From assembly GCF_000265385.1 (NCBI RefSeq), contig NC_018013.1, positions 2,755,001-2,819,000 on the forward strand: a DNA stretch of 64,000 nucleotides, in the 5' to 3' direction. A program made the translations under genes and the position numbers. Origin of the DNA: Aequorivita sublithincola DSM 14238. GTDB lineage: Bacteria > Bacteroidota > Bacteroidia > Flavobacteriales > Flavobacteriaceae. This document shows, in pieces, positions 59,752 to 64,000 of this stretch (its first letter is position 1; the number at the start of each line of letters is the position of its first letter). The notes beneath the pieces were generated by a model that was not told the origin of the DNA, did no database searches, and saw only the letters and a program-made list of their open reading frames with translations.

Positions 59752-60699
59752 CTATTCATCATATAGATTCTCGTAACCTTTAGATGGTTCTTCAAAAAAC
59801 TTGCCGCTTATATACCTATAATTACGATCAAGCTTCGCTATTTTTTTCATATCGCTTTCGGTTAAAGAAACATCTGCCGCCGTAAAATTAGCGATTATAT
59901 GCTCTTTAGTTGTAGATTTAGGAATAGCTGCGCAACCTCTGTGATTGTGCCATGCAATTAATACTTGAGGCACAATTGCACTGCGGTCTCTGGCAATTTC
60001 TTTTAATACATCTATATCCATCATATTAGGCTCGTCCTCGGCTTTCATTGATTTTGAACGGTCACCAGAACCCAGCGGTGAATACGCTGTAACCAAAATA
60101 TTCTCACTATTGCAGTAATCTAATAAATCTTCTTGCTGAAGTAATGGATGCAATTCTATTTGATTCATTTCGGGTTTGATATTAGCTTCAGATATTAGCT
60201 TTTTAAGCTTTTTCTCACTGAAATTGGAAACCCCAATATGTTTTGCATGACCATCATTTTTGGCATTTTCCATTTGCTTCCAAGTTTCAATAATTGGAGC
60301 CTCGTCAGGAGTTAAATAATCATCTGGTTTTTTAGGGAAATCCACGCCATTTCTAAATGCTACAGGCCAATGGATTAAATATAGATCCAAATAATCAAGT
60401 TTCAATTTTTTAAGGGATTCTTCCAAAGCCGGAATTACCTGTCCTTCCGCGTGGGAATCGTTCCATAATTTCGATGTGATAAAAACGTCTTCTCTAAATA
60501 TTTTACCTTCCGCAAAAACTTCTGCAAGTGCTTCGCCTATATATTCTTCATTTCCATAAGTTGCGGCGGTGTCAATGTGACGATAACCGGCATATAGAGC
60601 ATCTTTAATTGCTTTCTTTAGTTCATCGCCAGTTGCTTTCCAAGTTCCTAAACCGATAGTGTGCATCGTATCGCCATTACTAAATTTTAATGTTTTCAT
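59752..60699 (-). CDS. Aldo/keto reductase
   Basis: A 315-residue NADPH-dependent reductase with TIM-barrel fold. Catalytic set: GYRHIDTAATYGNEEYIG (Asp, Tyr), FITSKLWND (Lys) and LYLIHWPV (His). NADPH-binding end AIPKSTTKEHI. ISGKFFEEPSKGY near the end. Close to aldehyde/xylose-reductase-like AKRs. Substrate not predictable. Single gene. Confidence 0.93.
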   Translation of the reverse strand: MKTLKFSNGDTMHTIGLGTWKATGDELKKAIKDALYAGYRHIDTAATYGNEEYIGEALAEVFAEGKIFREDVFITSKLWNDSHAEGQVIPALEESLKKLKLDYLDLYLIHWPVAFRNGVDFPKKPDDYLTPDEAPIIETWKQMENAKNDGHAKHIGVSNFSEKKLKKLISEANIKPEMNQIELHPLLQQEDLLDYCNSENILVTAYSPLGSGDRSKSMKAEDEPNMMDIDVLKEIARDRSAIVPQVLIAWHNHRGCAAIPKSTTKEHIIANFTAADVSLTESDMKKIAKLDRNYRYISGKFFEEPSKGYENLYDE

Positions 60700-60906
60700 A
60701 GTTTTTTTATTAGTTTCAATTTGTTCTGAAAATACGAAAGTATGTTTGTTTCCTAAAGTAAAATTGCTGGTTTAGCGTTTATTTAACCTGTTAAAACAAA
60801 GTAGATGAATTGATGTATAGATTTAGATTTCAAAAAAAGCAGATTGAATCACAACTCATTGACTTTTAAATTTCTAAAAAAAATACTGCTACTGAAAGCT
60901 GCCAAC

Positions 60907-61803
60907 TTATTTCCTTGGGTGGAACCTATTGATTACTTCTGCCAAATGTTTTCTATCAATATGTGTGTAGATTTCAGTGGTCGTGATGCTTTCGTGTCCT
61001 AACATTTGCTGAATAGCACGAAGATCTGCTCCATTTTCCAAAAGATGGGTGGCGAAGGAATGACGAAAAGTGTGCGGACTAATAGTTTTTCGGATTCCAG
61101 CTTTTTCGGCTAAACGTTTTACGATTGTAAAAATCATTGCTCGCGTTAGTGGTTTCCCTCGCCGGTTCAAGAAAACGGTATCTTTTGCTAATTGGGCTAT
61201 TTCTTGATGAACGCGGATTTCCTTCCTATAAATATTAATGTATTTTTCGGTGGTTGGGCCAATGGGAACCAAGCGTTGTTTATCGCCTTTACCAGTTACT
61301 TTTATAAAACCTTCATCAAAGTAGAGATCAGAAATTTTAAGATTTGTAAGTTCTGAAACTCGGAGGCCACAACCATACAGCGTTTCAAGAATAGCGCGAT
61401 TGCGTTCGCCTTGTTTTGAGCCCAAATCTATGGCGCTAATTAGTGCGTCTATTTCTTCAACAGCTAAGGTATCCGGTAATTTTCTTCCAAGTTTAGGAGA
61501 TTCTATTAATTCTAGCGGATTTGTTTTTCGGTAATCTTCAAAAATTAGGTAGTTGAAAAAACCTTTCAACCCAGAAATAACACGGCTTTGCGAACGTGGA
61601 TTTACTTTTTTTGCAATTTCATAAATGAATTGTTGCAGCGTTTCTTCAGCAATAGAAATGGGAGAAATGTCCATTTCATTATCTTCTAGCCAACGCATCA
61701 ATTTCTTCACGTCTAAAGAATAGTTTATAATAGAATTCTCTGAAAGTCCGCGTTCCAACCGAAGGTAGTTTTGGTAATCCTTTAAAATTTGAAGCCACTT
61801 CAT
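60907..61803 (-). CDS. xerD: Tyrosine recombinase XerD
   Basis: A 298-residue recombinase. SAM-like N-terminal domain (LKDYQNYLRLERGLSENSIINYSLD). Catalytic residues are Arg in YGCGLRVSELTNL, Lys in VTGKGDKQRLVPI, His-x-x-Arg in HTFRHSFATHLLENG, His in LGHESITTTEIYTH and Tyr in that last segment. Full length and typical chromosome-dimer resolution type, not linked to a mobile element here. Divergent from the beta-barrel array. Confidence 0.93.
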   Translation of the reverse strand: MKWLQILKDYQNYLRLERGLSENSIINYSLDVKKLMRWLEDNEMDISPISIAEETLQQFIYEIAKKVNPRSQSRVISGLKGFFNYLIFEDYRKTNPLELIESPKLGRKLPDTLAVEEIDALISAIDLGSKQGERNRAILETLYGCGLRVSELTNLKISDLYFDEGFIKVTGKGDKQRLVPIGPTTEKYINIYRKEIRVHQEIAQLAKDTVFLNRRGKPLTRAMIFTIVKRLAEKAGIRKTISPHTFRHSFATHLLENGADLRAIQQMLGHESITTTEIYTHIDRKHLAEVINRFHPRK

Positions 61804-61873
61804 TCTGCTATATTACCAATAAAAACAATAGTTAACAAAAATCTAAAACTATTTTAAGATATAACATTAAAGG

Positions 61874-61881
61874 TATATTTG
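61874..61881 (+). promoter_or_regulatory. TATATTTG -7 box for first beta-barrel gene
   Basis: A TAnnTTTG match 31 bases before the ATG at 61913. Confidence 0.45.
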
Positions 61882-61912
61882 CGTTTTAATTAAAACCTCT
61901 AAATTTATAATT

Positions 61913-62461
61913 ATGAATAAATTGATTGTAGCAGTTATTGCGTTATTTATTGGAACCACCGCGTTTTCGCAAGAAATTGATCTAGGAATTAAAGGTGGTG
62001 TTAACTTTTCAAATATTTCAGATGTTAAGGATCTATCAAGTAAAACAGGCTTTCAAGCTGGTGTCTTTGCTGGTATTAAGTTTACCGATAAGGTCGGTAT
62101 TCAAGCTGATGTCTTGTATTCTCAACAAGGAGCAGAGTTTGAATATGGTAAATTTGACTTGAACTATATTAACATTCCAGTTGTTTTGAAATATTATGTA
62201 TTTCAGGGCTTGAATATTCAAGTTGGGCCACAGTTTGGTTTTATCTTGGATGACGATATTTACGTAGATGCTTTTGGAGTCCATTCTTTAGAGCAGAATG
62301 CTGAAAAAAGTGATGTTTCTGGAATTGTGGGAGCTGGATATGATTTTCCATTTGGAATTCGACTTGACGCCCGGTATAATATTGGTTTTACTGACGTCTT
62401 GAAAGAGGATAAAAGTAAAAACAACGTATTTTCTGTAGCTTTAGGATATTCTTTCCTATAA
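61913..62461 (+). CDS. PorT-family outer membrane beta-barrel, paralogue 1
   Basis: A 182-residue outer-membrane protein. Signal peptide (MNKLIVAVIALFIGTTAFSQ), then the pattern LGIKGGVNFSNIS, GFQAGVFAGIKF, VGIQADVLYSQQGAEF, NYINIPVVLKYYVFQGLNIQVGPQFG and C-terminal FSVALGYSFL, whose last Phe-x-aromatic fits barrel insertion. This is the PorT-like 'outer membrane beta-barrel' family (about 8-10 strands). First of three tandem paralogues. Confidence 0.87.
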   Translation: MNKLIVAVIALFIGTTAFSQEIDLGIKGGVNFSNISDVKDLSSKTGFQAGVFAGIKFTDKVGIQADVLYSQQGAEFEYGKFDLNYINIPVVLKYYVFQGLNIQVGPQFGFILDDDIYVDAFGVHSLEQNAEKSDVSGIVGAGYDFPFGIRLDARYNIGFTDVLKEDKSKNNVFSVALGYSFL

Positions 62462-62484
62462 AAACCTTAATATATTGATTATGA

Positions 62485-62511
62485 AAGCCGTCTAATTTAG
62501 ATGGCTTTTTT
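62485..62511 (+). terminator. Terminator after first beta-barrel gene
   Basis: AAGCCGTCTA pairs with TAGATGGCTT (one G-T pair) around ATT, followed by TTTT. Confidence 0.75.
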
Positions 62512-62602
62512 GTTGCCGAAATTTCTGCAAATATGACTTTTCTCTTAGGAAGAAGTCCTTAATTATTCTTTATTTGCAAAACCTAAACTATATTTTTTGA
62601 TT

Positions 62603-63262
62603 ATGAATAAATTATTTCTTTTTGTTGCGCTTGCGACGCTGACTTTCACAACAACAACTGCTCAAAGTGAATTTCGAATTGGCTTTAAAGGCGGTGTTAA
62701 CATCAGTTCTATAGCTGGAGATGATTATTATGGAGCTTTAAATCCACTTGCTGGTTTTCATCTAGGAGGTTTGGTAGAAATTCCATTGGCTGGAAAATTT
62801 TCAGTTCAACCTGAACTTTTATACTCTTCTCAAGGATCTAAATACGATACTTTTTTCGGAATTCAGTTGTGGAATAATAAGGAAAAAGTAGTGCTAGATT
62901 ATATAAACTTACCAATTATGGGAAAATATTACATAATAAAAGGCTTGAGCGTTGAACTTGGCCCGCAAATAGGGATTCTAGTTTCCGCACATAATAAAGG
63001 TAGCGATGAAGAAGGTTCTTTCAATATTGATTCAAAGGATAAATATACCGACCTAGATGTAGCAATTGGCGTTAGTGCAAGTTATCGTTTAAACAATGGT
63101 ATTTTCTTCAGTTTAAGGTATAATAAAGGTCTTATGGATATTTCTGATTATGACTATAAGCCTATTCCTTATGGTGGCGATGGCAGTGGTGATGGCTATC
63201 CTAGTTATTCATACAAGAACCAAAATAATGTTTTTCAAATTTCGACAGGATATTCTTTCTAA
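62603..63262 (+). CDS. PorT-family outer membrane beta-barrel, paralogue 2
   Basis: A 219-residue protein started at the ATG at 62603 (an in-frame TTG at 62597 is less likely). Signal peptide FLFVALATLTFTTTTAQ. Family pattern FRIGFKGGVNISSIAG, HLGGLVEIPL, KFSVQPELLYSSQGSKY, DYINLPIMGKYYIIKGLSVELGPQIG and a C-terminus FQISTGYSF. Longer loops (GDGSGDGYPSYSY) distinguish it from paralogue 1. No shared operon, since a terminator lies between them. Confidence 0.87.
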   Translation: MNKLFLFVALATLTFTTTTAQSEFRIGFKGGVNISSIAGDDYYGALNPLAGFHLGGLVEIPLAGKFSVQPELLYSSQGSKYDTFFGIQLWNNKEKVVLDYINLPIMGKYYIIKGLSVELGPQIGILVSAHNKGSDEEGSFNIDSKDKYTDLDVAIGVSASYRLNNGIFFSLRYNKGLMDISDYDYKPIPYGGDGSGDGYPSYSYKNQNNVFQISTGYSF

Positions 63263-63659
63263 ATAAATTTTAGATACATCACTAAGCAGGGAAAATCTCC
63301 CTGCTTTTCTATTGCTTTCAAACTGCTTTTTTATCTTTCCTTTTGAAGACATACTGCAATTTATCTTCATATTTCACATTTTGAATTCTAGCTATTTCAA
63401 AGAAATATGTAAAGTCATATTGTATAGCTAAATTCTAACCCAAAGCTGCTAAATACTAATTGCTTATTGTTTTAATCCACTATGAAACATAGGTTTGTAG
63501 GATATTAGTCAAGAAAAATTATATTCTTAACTCGCTCTAAAATTATACTTCGGTTACATATGTAATAGTTTCTGTTACATACCTTATAAAAGTGTAGGAG
63601 CGGTTCTAGGTATTTTTGAACTGACAATAATGTCGTAACATTTTAAAAACTTAATTAAT
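63263..63659. other. 397-base gap between beta-barrel genes 2 and 3
   Basis: No reading frame or RNA stem beyond the terminator at its start was supportable. A 12-base palindrome TTACATATGTAA (63554-63565) followed by a lone TTACAT half-site at 63575-63580 lies about 80-95 bases before the third gene and may be an operator. Confidence 0.5.
63284..63311 (+). terminator. Terminator after second beta-barrel gene
   Basis: AAGCAGGGA (63284-63292) pairs with TCCCTGCTT (63298-63306), followed by a short T-run (TT then C). Confidence 0.75.
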
Positions 63660-64000
63660 ATGAAAAATCTTTTACTTTTTACAGCAGTATTATTATTTGC
63701 GTTTACAACCGCACAATCTCAAGAATTTCGACTGGGTGCCAAAATTGGATTGAACGTTGCATCATTGGGGGGTGATAGCGGCTATTATGGAGGAGGAATT
63801 AGTGGAGTGAGTAGTTTTGGCTCCAGACGAAGTTTTCACATTGGAGGTCTTGCAGAAATTCCATTGATGGGAAAATTTGCACTTCAACCAGAAATTCTCT
63901 ATTCATCTGAAGGCTCAGATTGGAGCTTTGGTACTGGAGATACCGCTTTAAAACTGGACTATATTAGAGTTCCTGTGTTGGCAAAGTATTATATACTTGA
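63660..64000 (+). CDS. PorT-family outer membrane beta-barrel, paralogue 3 (partial)
   Basis: ATG at 63660 begins a signal peptide (MKNLLLFTAVLLFAFTTAQS). Then the same pattern as the two preceding genes: FRLGAKIGLNVASLGGD, FHIGGLAEIPLMGKFALQPEILYSSEGS, DYIRVPVLAKYYIL. The frame is open to the window end, so the 3' part is missing (113 codons visible). A Gly/Tyr/Ser-rich loop follows the first strand. Confidence 0.82.
   Translation, partial: MKNLLLFTAVLLFAFTTAQSQEFRLGAKIGLNVASLGGDSGYYGGGISGVSSFGSRRSFHIGGLAEIPLMGKFALQPEILYSSEGSDWSFGTGDTALKLDYIRVPVLAKYYIL

Noticed and set aside
60907..61803. Phage or integron integrase
   Set aside because: The full-length XerD pattern, and the lack of attachment repeats, tRNA or phage genes, favour the housekeeping recombinase.
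1..64000. tRNA or rRNA genes
   Set aside because: I searched by eye for TTCGAATCC-type arms and rRNA motifs on both strands and found none; a tRNA scan would settle it.

Overview
The window looks like a chromosome segment of a low-GC Flavobacteriaceae bacterium (Bacteroidota); the genus cannot be fixed from the sequence. Evidence: a type IX secretion C-terminal domain protein, SusC-like TonB receptor, PorT-type beta-barrels, PepC-like C1 peptidase, a menaquinone (MenF/D/B) pathway, and promoters of the Bacteroidota form TAnnTTTG just before many start codons. Shine-Dalgarno sites are largely absent. No tRNA, rRNA, CRISPR array or intact transposase was seen.

Layout. 0-1.2 kb: undefined DNA and a 5'-truncated yifB/comM remnant. 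1.3-3.9 kb: a minus-strand three-gene operon (cytosolic von Willebrand A protein, two unknown proteins). 4.1-6.9 kb and 11.2-13.7 kb: two paralogous four-gene signalling cassettes (small conserved protein, seven-helix membrane protein, HisKA_3-type kinase, LuxR-type regulator), separated by an M16 peptidase and a DUF2891 lipoprotein. 13.7-24.5 kb: RluA-type pseudouridine synthase, panB, an NTF2-like protein, L-serine dehydratase, dinB with a second short dnaE, a sulfatase-fold membrane protein and a T9SS cargo protein. 24.7-28.1 kb: dnaK, a bile-acid-type symporter and an SRPBCC protein. 28.2-28.3 kb: a probable structured RNA. 28.5-36.3 kb: alpha/beta hydrolase, then hotdog thioesterase-menF-menD with menB nearby, an S1-domain CvfB-like protein and a C1 peptidase.

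37.6-39.7 kb is a gene graveyard. It holds a DUF1801 remnant, a TMEM175-type channel broken by a frameshift and a TGG-to-TGA change, and a heavily decayed Crp/Fnr regulator, around an intact STAS-like/DUF1801 pair. 39.7-47.9 kb: a fatty-acid desaturase, TPR protein, asnB, two translationally coupled DEAD-box helicases, a DnaJ-KTSC fusion and DUF2461. 47.9-57.1 kb: OmpA, NAD(P)HX repair enzyme, cysteine desulfurase, TonB receptor and M23 peptidase. 57.3-64 kb: a ZapB-like coiled coil, zapA, a likely 6S RNA, rny, an aldo/keto reductase, xerD and an array of three beta-barrel paralogues, the last cut by the window end.

The strongest new-looking signals are two. First, a 14-codon leader peptide with five consecutive Asn codons, followed by an intrinsic terminator, lies upstream of asnB and has the architecture of an asparagine-sensing attenuator. 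Second, the twin signalling cassettes each contain a shared unnamed small domain, the first cassette being divergent from the vWA operon.
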